Notes: generated from the letters alone by a model not told the origin. 64,000 nucleotides of DNA from Pseudomonadota bacterium (GCA_021851875.1 JAJZQI010000011.1:39011-103010), one strand, 5' to 3'. Positions 38,045 to 52,393 are shown, counted from the stretch's first letter. Translations and numbers: made by a program.

Positions 38045-38770
38045 TCACTCGCTGATCACGGCGGAGGTATACACTTCCTGCACGTCGTCCAGCACATCGA
38101 AGGCGTCCAGCAGCTTCTGCATTTTCACGGCATCGTCGCCGGTCAGCTCGATTTCATTCTGCGGCTTCATGGTCACTTCGCCCATTTCCGCCTTGAAGCC
38201 GGCCGCTTCCAGCTTTTCCTTCACGGTGGTGTATTCATACGGCGGCGTGATGACTTCAATGGAACCGTCATCGTGCGTCACCACATCGTCGGCACCGGCT
38301 TCCAGCGCCGCATCCATCAGCGCGGATTCGTCGGTGCCGGGCGCATAAACCAGATAGCCGCAGTGGGTGAACTGGAACGCCACGCAGCCGTCGGTACCCA
38401 TATTGCCGCCGTATTTGCTGAAAGCATGGCGCACATCGGCCACGGTACGGGTACGGTTGTCGGTCAGGCAGTCCACCATCACCGCCGCGCCGCCGATGCC
38501 ATAGCCTTCGTAGCGGATTTCCTCGTAGTTCACGCCTTCCAGTTCACCGGTACCGCGCTTGACCGCGCGATCGATGTTGTCCGCCGGCATATTCTCTTCC
38601 TTGGCCTTTTCGATGGCCAGGCGCAGACGCGGATTGAAGTTCATGTCGCCGCCGCCCATCTTGGCGGCCACGGTGATCTCCTTGATCAGCTTGGTGAAAA
38701 TCTTCCCGCGCTTGGCATCCTGACGGCCCTTGCGGTGCTGAATATTTGCCCATTTGGAATGACCTGCCAT
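38045..38770 (-). CDS. yebC: YebC/PmpR-family protein
   Basis: A 241-residue protein starting [23 protein letters not shown], the family signature. Members act as transcriptional regulators or, as more recently shown, assist translation of difficult motifs. It is the first gene of the yebC-ruvC series; AGGAAAA precedes its ATG. Confidence 0.96.
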   Translation of the reverse strand: MAGHSKWANIQHRKGRQDAKRGKIFTKLIKEITVAAKMGGGDMNFNPRLRLAIEKAKEENMPADNIDRAVKRGTGELEGVNYEEIRYEGYGIGGAAVMVDCLTDNRTRTVADVRHAFSKYGGNMGTDGCVAFQFTHCGYLVYAPGTDESALMDAALEAGADDVVTHDDGSIEVITPPYEYTTVKEKLEAAGFKAEMGEVTMKPQNEIELTGDDAVKMQKLLDAFDVLDDVQEVYTSAVISE

Positions 38771-38826
38771 ACAATTTTCCTGCTAAATTTTCAAAACCCT
38801 AATCCTACCATATCGGACCGCGCCCC

Positions 38827-40278
38827 ATGACTGATCCGCTGCTGCTTGCCAAAGGTCAACACGACTGTTTCCTGCTGCCTGCCATGGCCAACCGCCACGG
38901 CCTGATCACCGGCGCCACCGGCACCGGTAAAACGGTCACGCTGCAAGTGTTGGCCGAATACTTCAGCCGCATCGGCGTGCCGGTATTCCTGTCCGACATC
39001 AAGGGCGACCTGTCGGGCATCGGCCAGGCCGGCAAGAGCAGCGAAAAACTGGCCGCCCGGCTGCAAAAAACCGGTCTGCCGGAACCCGTTTTTGCCGCCT
39101 GCCCGGTCACTTTCTGGGACGTCTTCGGCGAACAGGGCCATCCGGTGCGCGCCACCGTCTCCGACATGGGCCCGCTGTTGCTGGGCCGCATGCTGGGGCT
39201 GAACGACACGCAGCAGGGCGTGCTCACGCTCGCCTTCAAAATCGCCGACGACAATGGCTTATTGCTGCTGGACATGAAAGACCTGCGCGCCATGCTGCAG
39301 CATGTGGGCGACAACGCCAAGGATTTCACCACCCGCTACGGCAACATTTCTTCCGCCAGTATCGGCGCGATTCAGCGCGGCCTGCTCAATCTGGAGCATG
39401 AAGGCGGCGACCGGCTCTTCGGCGAACCGGCGCTCAATATCGATGATCTGCTGCAAACCGATGAAAAGGGCCGCGGCAGGGTCAATCTGCTGGCCGCCGA
39501 CAAACTGATGAATTCGCCCAAGGTGTACTCGGTGTTCCTGCTGTGGCTGCTATCGGAGCTGTTCGAACGGCTGCCGGAAGTGGGCGACATGGAAAAACCC
39601 AAGCTGATGTTCTTCTTCGACGAAGCGCACCTGCTGTTCAATGAGGCACCCAAGATTCTGCTGGATAAAATCGAACAGGTGGTAAGGCTGATTCGTTCCA
39701 AGGGCGTGGGCGTCTATTTTGTGACACAGAACCCGCTCGACATTCCCGATACCGTACTGGGCCAACTGGGCAACCGCGTGCAGCACGCCCTGCGCGCCTT
39801 CACCCCGCGCGATCAGAAAGCCGTCAAGGCCGCCGCCGAAACCATGCGCGACAACGACATGTTTGATGAAGTCAGCGCCATCACCGAGCTGGGCGTGGGC
39901 GAAGCGCTGGTATCGCTGCTGGACGAGAAAGGCCGCCCGGCTGTGGTCGAGCGTGCCTTCATCGCGCCGCCAGCCAGCCAGATCGGTCCTGTCACAGCAG
40001 AAATGCGCAATCAGTTAATCAAACAATCGCTGATCTACGGCCACTACGAAAACACCGTTGACCGCGAGTCCGCCTATGAGATGCTCAAGACGCGCGCAGC
40101 GACACCCCCCTCCCAACCGGTCGACACCCCCGCCCGCAGCGCCCCCGCGCACCAGACGGACGGCGTGTTTGAAGCATTGGCCAAAAGTGCTGCACGCGCC
40201 ATCGGCAGCCAATTGGGACGCGAAATCATCCGCGGGGTGCTGGGCAGCATTCTGGGGGGCGGCAGCAGGCGGCGGTAA
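38827..40278 (+). CDS. HerA-like (DUF853/YjgR) ATPase
   Basis: A 483-residue P-loop ATPase. Walker A is [18 protein letters not shown], Walker B is [13 protein letters not shown], and [22 protein letters not shown] is typical of the YjgR/DUF853 group. The tail is Pro/Ser-rich, then glycine-rich ([11 protein letters not shown]). Family role in DNA translocation is presumed but uncharacterised. Divergent from yebC with 56 bp between. Confidence 0.92.
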   Translation: MTDPLLLAKGQHDCFLLPAMANRHGLITGATGTGKTVTLQVLAEYFSRIGVPVFLSDIKGDLSGIGQAGKSSEKLAARLQKTGLPEPVFAACPVTFWDVFGEQGHPVRATVSDMGPLLLGRMLGLNDTQQGVLTLAFKIADDNGLLLLDMKDLRAMLQHVGDNAKDFTTRYGNISSASIGAIQRGLLNLEHEGGDRLFGEPALNIDDLLQTDEKGRGRVNLLAADKLMNSPKVYSVFLLWLLSELFERLPEVGDMEKPKLMFFFDEAHLLFNEAPKILLDKIEQVVRLIRSKGVGVYFVTQNPLDIPDTVLGQLGNRVQHALRAFTPRDQKAVKAAAETMRDNDMFDEVSAITELGVGEALVSLLDEKGRPAVVERAFIAPPASQIGPVTAEMRNQLIKQSLIYGHYENTVDRESAYEMLKTRAATPPSQPVDTPARSAPAHQTDGVFEALAKSAARAIGSQLGREIIRGVLGSILGGGSRRR

Positions 40279-40411
40279 AAATCCAACACGGAAACAATCT
40301 GTAACAACTCGTAATGGGCCGGAAAAACTCCTGCCGATATTCCTACGGCATAATGGGCTCGTTGGCGCAACACATGACCACCAACCCCAAACTTATTTTT
40401 AGGAGAGCGAA

Positions 40412-40639
40412 ATGAAGAAACTGGCCGCTGTTGTTACCCTGACCCTGTTGTCCGCCACCGTTGCCTTTGCCCAGCCGACCGGCGAAAAAATGACCAATGC
40501 CCAGGCAACCGCCCAGCAGAAAAAAGCCACCTGGGACTCCATGAGCACCAAGGAAAAAGCCCAGAAACGCGCCAGCGTACGCAAGACCATGCATGAGAAG
40601 AAAGTGGAAGTCCAGTCCAACCAGTCTTCCGGCAACTAA
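40412..40639 (+). CDS. Small secreted basic protein
   Basis: A 75-residue product with a clear signal peptide (KKLAAVVTLTLLSATVAFA, cleavage before QPTGEK), leaving about 55 Lys/Thr/Gln-rich residues with no cysteine. AGGAGAG stands 6 nt ahead of the ATG, the best ribosome site in this part. A 13-bp hairpin follows. I do not recognise it; a periplasmic structural or stress role is only possible. Confidence 0.75.
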   Translation: MKKLAAVVTLTLLSATVAFAQPTGEKMTNAQATAQQKKATWDSMSTKEKAQKRASVRKTMHEKKVEVQSNQSSGN

Positions 40640-40649
40640 GCCGCACACG

Positions 40650-40681
40650 CTGCTCTGCCGCACACGCTTGCGGCAGAGCAG
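40650..40681 (+). terminator. 13-bp hairpin after the small secreted protein
   Basis: Perfect stem CTGCTCTGCCGCA/TGCGGCAGAGCAG with a 6-nt loop, 10 bp after the stop codon. Followed by a C-rich rather than T-rich tract. Confidence 0.55.
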
Positions 40682-40859
40682 ACTCCCCCTCTCCCGCCGG
40701 CCCCTCCCGCCTCTTTATTTCACATTACAATCCAGCCGCTAACCGGTAAAATTGCCGGCCCTTGTAACCTCAAGTCATTTCATCTATATCTAACAGCTGG
40801 GCAGCACCCATAACAAATACAGTCTTTTTCAGAACAATCAACACATTGGAGTTTCATTC

Positions 40860-41180
40860 ATGTCAAAACCCGCACTGAACTGGGTCGCTATCGACGCTGA
40901 TCCGCGGTTTCAGGCCCTGCATCGGAAAAAATCCCGTTTTCTGATCAGCCTGATGATCATTTCCATGGCTTACTACTTCATGTTGCCCGTCATGGCGGCC
41001 TATTACCCGAATGTTTTCAACATTCGGATTTGGGGCCCGGTCAATGTCGGCCTGGTGTTTGCCTTGTCCGAATTTGTCGTGGCCTGGGCCATTGCAGTGA
41101 TCTATGCCCGCCGCGCCAATGCCGAATTTGACGCCATGGCCGCCGAGCTCGCCAAAGACACCCACAAGTTCGGAGCCTGA
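40860..41180 (+). CDS. DUF485 membrane protein (symporter small partner)
   Basis: A 106-residue protein with two membrane helices (FLISLMIISMAYYFMLPVMAA and VNVGLVFALSEFVVAWAIAVI), the DUF485/YjcH architecture that accompanies ActP-type symporters. It ends 1 bp before the symporter start, so the two are co-translated. Probable accessory or regulatory subunit. Confidence 0.9.
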   Translation: MSKPALNWVAIDADPRFQALHRKKSRFLISLMIISMAYYFMLPVMAAYYPNVFNIRIWGPVNVGLVFALSEFVVAWAIAVIYARRANAEFDAMAAELAKDTHKFGA

Positions 41181-41181
41181 C

Positions 41182-43218
<2,037 letters not shown>

Positions 43219-43233
43219 GAGGCGTTGACCAAT

Positions 43234-43258
43234 AAAAAAGCCCCCGGTTTTCGGGGGC
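43234..43258 (-). terminator. Terminator serving the minus strand (UPF0114 gene)
   Basis: Stem GCCCCCG (43240-43246)/CGGGGGC (43252-43258) with an A-run 43234-43239, i.e. a U-run on the minus-strand RNA. It lies about 140 bp beyond the UPF0114 gene end and is the inverted copy of the hairpin at 43357-43380. Confidence 0.75.
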
Positions 43259-43327
43259 CTCAGACTGCCAGGCAATCATGCACACAGCTTGATTTACAGT
43301 CTGAATTTCATATCCCCACCCCTCGTT

Positions 43328-43348
43328 TCCCCGCCCGTTGAGCGGGGA
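43328..43348. repeat. Central hairpin between the two terminators
   Basis: Stem TCCCCGC/GCGGGGA with a 7-nt loop, inside the segment bounded by the two mirrored terminators. Confidence 0.45.
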
Positions 43349-43356
43349 TGTCCAAA

Positions 43357-43380
43357 GCCCCCGAAAACCGGGGGCTTTTT
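43357..43380 (+). terminator. Terminator serving the plus strand (symporter gene)
   Basis: Stem GCCCCCG (43357-43363)/CGGGGGC (43369-43375) followed by TTTTT. It is an exact inverted copy of the core of the hairpin at 43240-43258, and lies 139 bp after the symporter stop. Confidence 0.8.
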
Positions 43381-43397
43381 ATTTCCGCTTTGCCTGA

Positions 43398-43958
43398 TCA
43401 GTGATGCTCATCAGTCTCAGCCGACCCGCCATGCCCGTCAGCCGCGTGCGTGAGGTACAGAGCCAAACCGATCAGGGCGATGCTGGCGCCCAGATACAGC
43501 AGATCAAGCGCCGATTTGACGTCCAGCTGCAACGCCATCTCGAACAGGGTCACGATCAGGATCATCAGAATCACTTTGGCAAGACGGCCCTTCAAATCGT
43601 CCAGACTCTCGATCACGAGGATCTTGCTCGACTTGCTGCTGCCGCGCGCTTCGTCGATGTCGCTGATAAACAGCTCGTACAGCCCCAGCGAGAAAATCAT
43701 CATCACCGTTGCCAGCAGATAGCCGTCCACCACCTCGACAATGTGCGTGATCGTCTGGTCGTGCAACATCTTGCGCGCCTCGACCGTCAATGTCGGATCG
43801 GCATAATGGGTCACATGCGATACCAGAATATACACATCCACCGTCGCCATCCAGAAAATGGCAAAGCCGGCAGCCATGCTGGAAACCACCGCCACCAGCA
43901 CCACAAAGCGACTGTTCCACAATATTTTTTCAAACACGTGCTCAAGCAATTTCAACAT
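43398..43958 (-). CDS. UPF0114 (YqhA-family) membrane protein
   Basis: A 186-residue protein with four membrane helices, beginning EHVFEKILWNSRFVVLVAV and containing VVDGYLLATVMMIFSLGLYELFIS, the UPF0114 signature. A His-rich tail (HAADGHGGSAETDEHH) follows. Function unknown. Convergent with the symporter gene. Confidence 0.92.
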   Translation of the reverse strand: MLKLLEHVFEKILWNSRFVVLVAVVSSMAAGFAIFWMATVDVYILVSHVTHYADPTLTVEARKMLHDQTITHIVEVVDGYLLATVMMIFSLGLYELFISDIDEARGSSKSSKILVIESLDDLKGRLAKVILMILIVTLFEMALQLDVKSALDLLYLGASIALIGLALYLTHAADGHGGSAETDEHH

Positions 43959-44134
43959 GCACTTCTTCCTTAACCGTTAAATTCAGGCACGACCCAATGT
44001 AAGCCTTTTCACGACACACGCTGCTGTCCATCCACGCCCGGCTTACAAAATCCCTTGATTTAGCAACCAAATTCAATTATTTTCAAAAAATGAAGGAGTG
44101 ATTACTCAAATAAAACAAGGATAACAATCGAACC
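43959..44134. other. Divergent intergenic region, UPF0114/PilZ-like genes
   Basis: A 176-bp segment between two divergent starts. The right half (about 44041-44134) is AT-rich. I see no convincing operator or riboswitch. Confidence 0.4.
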
Positions 44135-45727
44135 ATGTCGACCAAACTTGCCATACCGGCATACGACACATCACCGAATTTAACCGTAGAAACCCGCCCG
44201 AAGCAAGTCAAGGAGTGGCTCGACAAACTGCCGATGGCGAACGGGACGGAGGTTGGCGAACAACTTCGCGTCGAATTGGCGATGACCAATCGGACCAAAT
44301 GCGCTCCTGACACACGCCTGAAAATCGCCGAACTGTACCGCCACAGCATTCATGAGCTGGAAGGCGTCATTGAAACGCGCTTTTTCGGCGGCGCCCTGCC
44401 GTTACCGGAAAAAAGCCGCCAGGCCGCCCAGCTCCTGCGCGATTGCTTCAACGAGCTTGCCGTCGCCTACAAACTTTCGCTGCTGGAATTCGAAAGCAAA
44501 CTCATCAGCTTCGGCAACGACAAATACCTGCCGCAGATCATTGCACGTGCCATTGAAGCGCTCAACCGCATTCTCATCGTTTGCTACCAGACCTACGCAC
44601 CCACGCCTGCCGGAGTCTGGAGTGAAATTCATGAGCTTTATCGCCTCGCCCTGCAAAAACAATTGCAGGACGAGGTCATTGATGACAACGGCCAGGCGAC
44701 CAGTGTGAACCTGGCGTACAAACAGGCGCTGTTGCTGGCCCTGGCCGACCCCTACCGGCTGATGCATGGCGAATCGCTCAAGACCCTGGCCTATATTGGC
44801 AAATTCGGCCAATTCGCCCAATTGTCGCCCTACCGCGAAAATATCGGCAAACTCGGCTATTTCCTGATCCGCCTGGATCACGACAAAGCGCCCCAATCGC
44901 TGGCTTATCACCACGCCGTTATCGATGCGCGGACCGACATCGTGCTGAACACCCTGGAAATCGCCAAGCTGCTGCACCACCAGATCCTGCATCTGGAGTC
45001 CGGCCAGTCGGCCGCCCAGCTCGGCCTGCCGGAAGCCGCTCCCGGCTCGCCGGAATACATCGACCTGCTGCGTCGCCTGCTGAAATTCTGGGGCACGGCC
45101 CCCAAACGCCATTACAACCGCACGCCCGGGCGCGACCCGATTTACCTGTGCACCGGCATCCGCGGCCTGCACAGCATGCTGACAGGCTCCAACCAGCCGG
45201 ATACAACGGAAGAAACGGCCATCGGCGAAGTCACCTTGCAGTTGAATACCTCGCAAATTGACCAGACCAGCCAGAATACCTTCCATATCACCCGCTGGGC
45301 CGTTGTGAACGAGAGCGCGGGCGGATTGGGTCTTACCAAGGTTTCGGACGAGGCCGGCAACATCCGGGTGGGCGATATCATCGGCGTCAAACAGCCCAAG
45401 ACAGACGGCTGGAGCATCGGCGTCATTCGCTGGCTGCAAGGCACCAAACGCAGCGAAATCCGCATGGGGGCTCAAATGCTGGCCCCGCATGCCGATGCAG
45501 TGAGTCTGCGCCCGACCGTAGGCAGCGGCAACGAACCGTTCACACAAGCCCTGCTGCTGCCGGAAATCCCCCTGCTGAAGCAGCCGGCCACGCTGTTGGC
45601 TCCCAAAGGCCTGTTCCTGAACATGCGCGAGTTCCAGTTGCTGGATGGCAAGGGTCAGGTCCGCCTGATTCGTTCCACGCGTCTGCTCGAACAGACAGCC
45701 ACCTATGAACTGTTCATGTTCCAGTAA
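44135..45727 (+). CDS. Large helical protein with PilZ-like C-terminal domain
   Basis: A 530-residue soluble protein. Residues about 1-350 are predicted mostly helical with no motif I recognise (LYRHSIHELEGVIETRFFGG, LAYHHAVIDARTDIVLNTLE). From about 375 the pattern RWAVVNESAGGLGLTKV followed by VRVGDIIGVK, GVIRWLQG and IRMGAQML resembles a PilZ fold, with N-x-S-x2-G, the second part of the c-di-GMP site; an Arg-rich first part is not obvious. I therefore call it PilZ-like; c-di-GMP binding is only inferred. Monocistronic. Confidence 0.75.
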   Translation: MSTKLAIPAYDTSPNLTVETRPKQVKEWLDKLPMANGTEVGEQLRVELAMTNRTKCAPDTRLKIAELYRHSIHELEGVIETRFFGGALPLPEKSRQAAQLLRDCFNELAVAYKLSLLEFESKLISFGNDKYLPQIIARAIEALNRILIVCYQTYAPTPAGVWSEIHELYRLALQKQLQDEVIDDNGQATSVNLAYKQALLLALADPYRLMHGESLKTLAYIGKFGQFAQLSPYRENIGKLGYFLIRLDHDKAPQSLAYHHAVIDARTDIVLNTLEIAKLLHHQILHLESGQSAAQLGLPEAAPGSPEYIDLLRRLLKFWGTAPKRHYNRTPGRDPIYLCTGIRGLHSMLTGSNQPDTTEETAIGEVTLQLNTSQIDQTSQNTFHITRWAVVNESAGGLGLTKVSDEAGNIRVGDIIGVKQPKTDGWSIGVIRWLQGTKRSEIRMGAQMLAPHADAVSLRPTVGSGNEPFTQALLLPEIPLLKQPATLLAPKGLFLNMREFQLLDGKGQVRLIRSTRLLEQTATYELFMFQ

Positions 45728-45734
45728 GCGTGTT

Positions 45735-48310
<2,576 letters not shown>

Positions 48311-48314
<4 letters not shown>

Positions 48315-48667
48315 ACCGCGTCACCCTGTTGCACTACGGCAGCATTGCCAGCCTCATCAGCCTGATCTTCCTCTGCATTGCCTGGGAACTGTGGCTTGCC
48401 CCGCTGCGCCCCGGCGGCTCGATGCTGGTGCTGAAAGCCCTGCCCCTGTTGCTGCCGCTGTTCGGCATCCTGCGCGGCAAACGCTATACCTACCAGTGGT
48501 CGTCCATGTTCATCCTGCTGTACGTAGCGGAAGGCAGCACCCGCCTGATGACCGATAAAGGCCTGTCTGCCACGCTGGCTGGCGTCGAACTGCTGCTGGC
48601 CGTTGCGTTCTTCTTCTGCGTCAGCTTCTACGCCAAGTTCACCCGTCCGGCGAAAAAGCCCGCGTAA
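48311..48667 (+). CDS. DUF2069 membrane protein
   Basis: A 118-residue protein with four membrane helices (SIASLISLIFLCIAWELWLAP at the start; VELLLAVAFFFCVSFYAKF at the end). DUF2069 often follows wrbA in proteobacteria. Function unknown. Confidence 0.9.
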
Positions 48668-48672
48668 ACCCC

Positions 48673-49287
48673 ATGAACACCGCCCGCATCACGCTGCTGA
48701 TCCTGGCCGGCGGCATGGGCAGCCGCATGGGTCACGCCGACAAAGGCCTGTTGCAACTCGCGGGCAAGCCTCTGGCACAGCACCTCGCCACACGCTTTGC
48801 CAGCTATCCCGTGCTGCTGTCCGCCAACCGCCACCTGGAGCTTTATGCCCAACTGGGCTTTACCGTCCTGCCCGATGCCGATGACAGCTATGCCGGCCCG
48901 CTGGCAGGCGTTTTGCAGGGCTTGCACCATATGCATTCCGACTGGCTGCTGACCCTGCCGTGCGACACCCCGTTCATACCGCTTGACCTGCCCATGCGCC
49001 TGCTCACTGCAGCCGAACAAGCCGGCGCCAAACTCGCCTACGTGCGCACCCCGGTACAAACCCACCCGGCCGTCATGCTGTGCCACTATTCGCTGGAATC
49101 CTCGCTGCGCGAATTTCTGGCCAGCGGTCAACGCAAGGTCGGTCTCTGGCAACAGAACCAGCAGGCCATCACCGTCGATTTCCCGGACGAGCAGGCCTTC
49201 TTCAACATCAACACCCCGGCCGACCTGCAACAGGCAGAACAGCAATTTGTTTCCCTGGCCACCGGCCAACCGCCCCAGAACCAATAA
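48673..49287 (+). CDS. mobA: Molybdenum cofactor guanylyltransferase MobA
   Basis: A 204-residue nucleotidyltransferase joining GMP to molybdopterin. LILAGGMGSRMGHADKGLLQL is split over residues 8-28 and holds the GTP loop; LTLPCDTPFIP is the metal-binding motif. It implies bis-MGD molybdoenzymes elsewhere. The stop lies within the following terminator. Confidence 0.95.
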   Translation: MNTARITLLILAGGMGSRMGHADKGLLQLAGKPLAQHLATRFASYPVLLSANRHLELYAQLGFTVLPDADDSYAGPLAGVLQGLHHMHSDWLLTLPCDTPFIPLDLPMRLLTAAEQAGAKLAYVRTPVQTHPAVMLCHYSLESSLREFLASGQRKVGLWQQNQQAITVDFPDEQAFFNINTPADLQQAEQQFVSLATGQPPQNQ

Positions 49288-49313
49288 AAATGCCGGTCAA
49301 GACCGGCATTTTT
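49286..49313. terminator. Bidirectional terminator between mobA and leuA
   Basis: Near-perfect inverted repeat: AAAAATGCCGGTC, 2-nt spacer, GACCGGCATTTTT. It has an A-run and T-run, so it can end both convergent transcripts. Confidence 0.88.
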
Positions 49314-49350
49314 CCCACTTCCCACTCCCTACTGCCCACTCACCGACGTA

Positions 49351-50886
49351 TCACACCTGCGGATGAGCCCGCTCCAGCTTGCTCGCCAGCTTGTTCAGCG
49401 CATGCAGATAGGCCTTCGCAGAAGCCACCACGATATCGGTGTCCGCGCCCTGGCCGTTGACGATGCGCCCGCCCTTGGACAGACGCACGGTCACTTCGCC
49501 CTGCGCATCGGTGCCGCTGGTGATGTTGTTGACGGAATACAACTGCAGCTCCGCGCCGCTTTGCACCAGCGCTTCGATGGCCTTGAAAGCCGCATCCACC
49601 GGACCGCCCCCATCAGAGGAAGTGGACTTCTCCGCCCCCTGCTCGGCCAGCACCACCTGAGCGTGCGGCACCTCGCCGGTTTCAGAGCAGACCTTCAAGG
49701 AAACCAGTTTGTAGGTTTCGGATTCCAGCGCGGTAGCCTCATCGCTCACCAGCGCATGCAGATCTTCGTCGAAGATTTCGTGCTTCTTGTCGGCCAGTTC
49801 CTTGAAACGGGCAAACGCTGCATTGACCGCCTCTTCTGATTCCAGTTCGATACCCAGCTCGCCCAGACGGGTCTTGAATGCGTTACGACCAGAATGCTTG
49901 CCCAGCACCATCTTGTTAGCGGTCCAGCCCACATCCTCGGCCCGCATGATCTCGTAGGTTTCGCGGTGCTTCAGCACGCCGTCCTGGTGGATGCCGGATT
50001 CGTGGGCAAACGCATTAGCACCCACGATGGCCTTATTCGGCTGCACGGCAAAGCCGGTGATGTTGGACACCAGGCGGGAAGCCGGCACGATCTGCGTGGT
50101 ATCGATGCGCGTATCGCAGGCGAACAGATCCTGGCGGGTGCGCACGGCCATCACCACTTCCTCCAGCGAAGCATTACCCGCACGCTCGCCCAGACCGTTG
50201 ATGGTGCATTCCACCTGGCGCGCGCCATTGGCTACCGCCGACAGGGAGTTGGCCACCGCCAGGCCCAGGTCGTTGTGACAGTGCACGGAAAACACCGCCT
50301 GACCGGAATTGGGGATACGTTCACGCAGATTGCGAATGAGGCTGCCGAATTGATCGGGCAGGTTGTAGCCGACGGTATCGGGAATATTCACCGTCTTTGC
50401 CCCGGCGGCAATCACCGCCTCCAGCACGCGGCAGAGAAAATCCAGTTCGGAGCGGCCCGCATCTTCCGGCGAAAACTCCACATTGTCGGTCCACTTGCGC
50501 GCCCATTGCACGGCTTTGACCGCCTGCTCCACCACCTGGTCGGGCGACATGCGCAGCTTCTTTTCCATGTGGATGGGCGAGGTGGCGATAAAGGTGTGGA
50601 TACGGCCGGAATTGGCCCCCTTGATGGCCTCGCCGCAGCGATCGATGTCACGTTCCAGCGCACGCGCCAGACCGCACACGGTGCTGTCCTTGATGGTATC
50701 GGCCACCGCCTTCACCGATTCGAAGTCGCCGTTGGACGCCGCCGGAAAACCCGCTTCGATCACGTCAACCCGCATCTTTTCCAGCTGCTTGGCGATGCGC
50801 ACCTTTTCCTCGCGCGTCATCGACGCGCCCGGGCTTTGCTCGCCATCGCGCAAGGTGGTATCGAAAATGATCAACTGGTCTTTCAT
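49351..50886 (-). CDS. leuA: 2-isopropylmalate synthase
   Basis: A 511-residue first enzyme of leucine synthesis. The catalytic domain opens with [16 protein letters not shown] (metal Asp and Arg) and has [13 protein letters not shown] and [13 protein letters not shown]. The C-terminal regulatory LeuA dimer domain binds leucine. I choose the ATG at 50886 with GGAG 6 nt before it; ATGs at 50898 and 50907 are in frame but poorly placed for a ribosome site. Confidence 0.97.
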   Translation of the reverse strand: MKDQLIIFDTTLRDGEQSPGASMTREEKVRIAKQLEKMRVDVIEAGFPAASNGDFESVKAVADTIKDSTVCGLARALERDIDRCGEAIKGANSGRIHTFIATSPIHMEKKLRMSPDQVVEQAVKAVQWARKWTDNVEFSPEDAGRSELDFLCRVLEAVIAAGAKTVNIPDTVGYNLPDQFGSLIRNLRERIPNSGQAVFSVHCHNDLGLAVANSLSAVANGARQVECTINGLGERAGNASLEEVVMAVRTRQDLFACDTRIDTTQIVPASRLVSNITGFAVQPNKAIVGANAFAHESGIHQDGVLKHRETYEIMRAEDVGWTANKMVLGKHSGRNAFKTRLGELGIELESEEAVNAAFARFKELADKKHEIFDEDLHALVSDEATALESETYKLVSLKVCSETGEVPHAQVVLAEQGAEKSTSSDGGGPVDAAFKAIEALVQSGAELQLYSVNNITSGTDAQGEVTVRLSKGGRIVNGQGADTDIVVASAKAYLHALNKLASKLERAHPQV

Positions 50887-51008
50887 GCTGTACTCCATGG
50901 GCCTCATCAAGCGGGCTCAAATAGCTGTCAAACGGTTTGAAATCTGTGTTTCGCCCCGGGAGGGCGGTAAGTTTTGATTCTAGCGCAAGGCGCGGGCCCG
51001 GCAAAACA

Positions 51009-51032
51009 AAACCCCCGCCGAAGCGGGGGTTT
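51009..51032 (-). terminator. Terminator of the sHdr/lipoate locus
   Basis: A 9-bp GC-rich stem (AACCCCCGC/GCGGGGGTT) closed on the minus strand by a UUCG tetraloop and followed by TTTGTTTTG. It sits 17 bp past the last gene of the locus and just upstream of leuA, insulating the two. Confidence 0.88.
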
Positions 51033-51048
51033 GTCGGGGCGAATCGGC

Positions 51049-52185
51049 TTAGATCAGACCGGCACCCACATCTTCGCCGTTCATCTGGCGCTTGATGTTT
51101 TCCACGTCTTTCTTCGCCAGGGCGAACGGGAAGGAGAAGATGTCGGTCGGGCTGGAATCGCCGTAGGGGCGGTTACAGGCCGACACTTCCTCGTCGTCCT
51201 TGCCCGGGCAGCCGGAGGTCTGGAACGGCTTGCCGGAATTCACCAGCTCGGCCAGTTCTTCTTCCGGCAGGCCGTAGTCGATGACCTGGCCTTCGTCGTT
51301 GAACTTCATGTTGCTGATGTGGCCGCCGGCGTAGTCGATGATGAAACGCGCCAGCTGCACACGGCGCCATTGGCCGCGGTCGCAGGCAGGCCAGTCTTCC
51401 ATCAGGGAGCCCTGTTCCGGGAAGAAGGCGAACATGTGGCTGTGGCCGCCCATGTCCTTCAGCTTCTGCACCACTTCCAGCATTTCCTGTTCGGTTTCGC
51501 CCATGCCGGCGATCAGATGCGCGCCGAATTTTTCCGGACCGTATACTTCAGCCGCCCATTCGATGGCTTGCCAGTATTTGTCATAGCGGTGCGGGCTGTC
51601 CACGGTCTTGCCGCGGGTGCGTTCGAAGATTTCCGGGGTCACCGCATCCAGTGCGATGGTGAAAATGTCTGCGCCCAGTTCCCTCAGCTCGATCAGGTCG
51701 GCTTTTTCCATGGTGGTCGGGTTGGACAAAATGGAAACGGGGATATGCGGCAGTTCCTGCGCCCACTTCTTCAGCAGCACACGGGTATCGGCATCGCTGT
51801 TCGGATGGGTAATCATGGAAATACACATGCGCTGGAACTGCCCCTTGTCGCCGCCGGCTTTAACGCGGGCGATCACTTCGTCGTAGTTCACGGCCGGCCA
51901 GTCCACGCGGATGAAGTTACGGTCAGCGTAGTCGCGCGATTCTTCGCGGTGACGCGCCAGACCGCAATAAGTACAGTTGGCGCGGCAGCCTTCCGGATAG
52001 GTCACCAGCAGGTTCAGACAGTGGGTGCAGCTGGTGCGGTGCATGTAGCCCGGAACCAGACCCAGGGTGATGGCGGCAGCGGTACTCATCTGCACAAACT
52101 CGGGAGAGCGCATCTCCGGAGTCTTGATATGGTAGTTCGGACGGTAAAAATTAATGGGCTGCGCATTTTCGAGTACGGCGCTCAT
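51049..52185 (-). CDS. Radical SAM protein, lipoate assembly (LipS-type), distal copy
   Basis: About 378 residues. It has a radical SAM core with CRANCTYC (Cys67, 71, 74), a preceding CTHC (Cys53, 56) and a C-terminal GCPGKDDEEVSAC, so extra cysteines could hold an auxiliary Fe-S cluster, as sulfur-inserting lipoyl synthases do. The fold segment HLIAGMGETEQEMLEVV is LipA/BioB-like. Established knowledge: sHdr loci carry dedicated LipS1/LipS2 pairs that build lipoate on LbpA. I cannot tell which of the two this is. AGGAG lies 7 nt before the ATG at 52185; the ATG at 52188 is an alternative. Confidence 0.88.
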   Translation of the reverse strand: MSAVLENAQPINFYRPNYHIKTPEMRSPEFVQMSTAAAITLGLVPGYMHRTSCTHCLNLLVTYPEGCRANCTYCGLARHREESRDYADRNFIRVDWPAVNYDEVIARVKAGGDKGQFQRMCISMITHPNSDADTRVLLKKWAQELPHIPVSILSNPTTMEKADLIELRELGADIFTIALDAVTPEIFERTRGKTVDSPHRYDKYWQAIEWAAEVYGPEKFGAHLIAGMGETEQEMLEVVQKLKDMGGHSHMFAFFPEQGSLMEDWPACDRGQWRRVQLARFIIDYAGGHISNMKFNDEGQVIDYGLPEEELAELVNSGKPFQTSGCPGKDDEEVSACNRPYGDSSPTDIFSFPFALAKKDVENIKRQMNGEDVGAGLI

Positions 52186-52370
52186 CATTGCTCTCCTAAA
52201 TCAGTATCTTGTGCAGATAGGTATAACCGGTTAATTGTTTCAGAAAAATGTCTGTCAGGCAATGCAAAATTCTTATTCCATTTGCAAATCAAGTGTGACG
52301 CGAAGACGAGCCGCAGACAGCACACAGCAATACGGCAAGGCAATGTCGAAAACATCGTTTCGTCGTAGGC

Positions 52371-52393
52371 TAACTTCGGCCATGCCGAAGTTA
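52371..52393. other. 10-bp hairpin in the gap between lipT-like and LipS-type genes
   Basis: Perfect inverted repeat TAACTTCGGC-CAT-GCCGAAGTTA, without a T-run. It lies in a 252-bp non-coding stretch (52189-52440) in an otherwise tightly packed locus; that stretch shows no other clear element. It may be an RNA processing or attenuation structure. Confidence 0.5.

Noticed and set aside
43234..43380. Inverted repeats as transposon ends or CRISPR repeats
   Set aside because: The copies are terminator hairpins with A/T runs, only two, inverted, and no transposase or spacers.
44402..45547. 381-codon minus-strand open frame
   Set aside because: Antisense shadow of the PilZ-like gene with no recognisable domain.
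50887..51008. Leucine attenuator or T-box ahead of leuA
   Set aside because: No Leu-rich leader peptide or antiterminator pairing could be found; the hairpin there is oriented to end the sHdr transcript.
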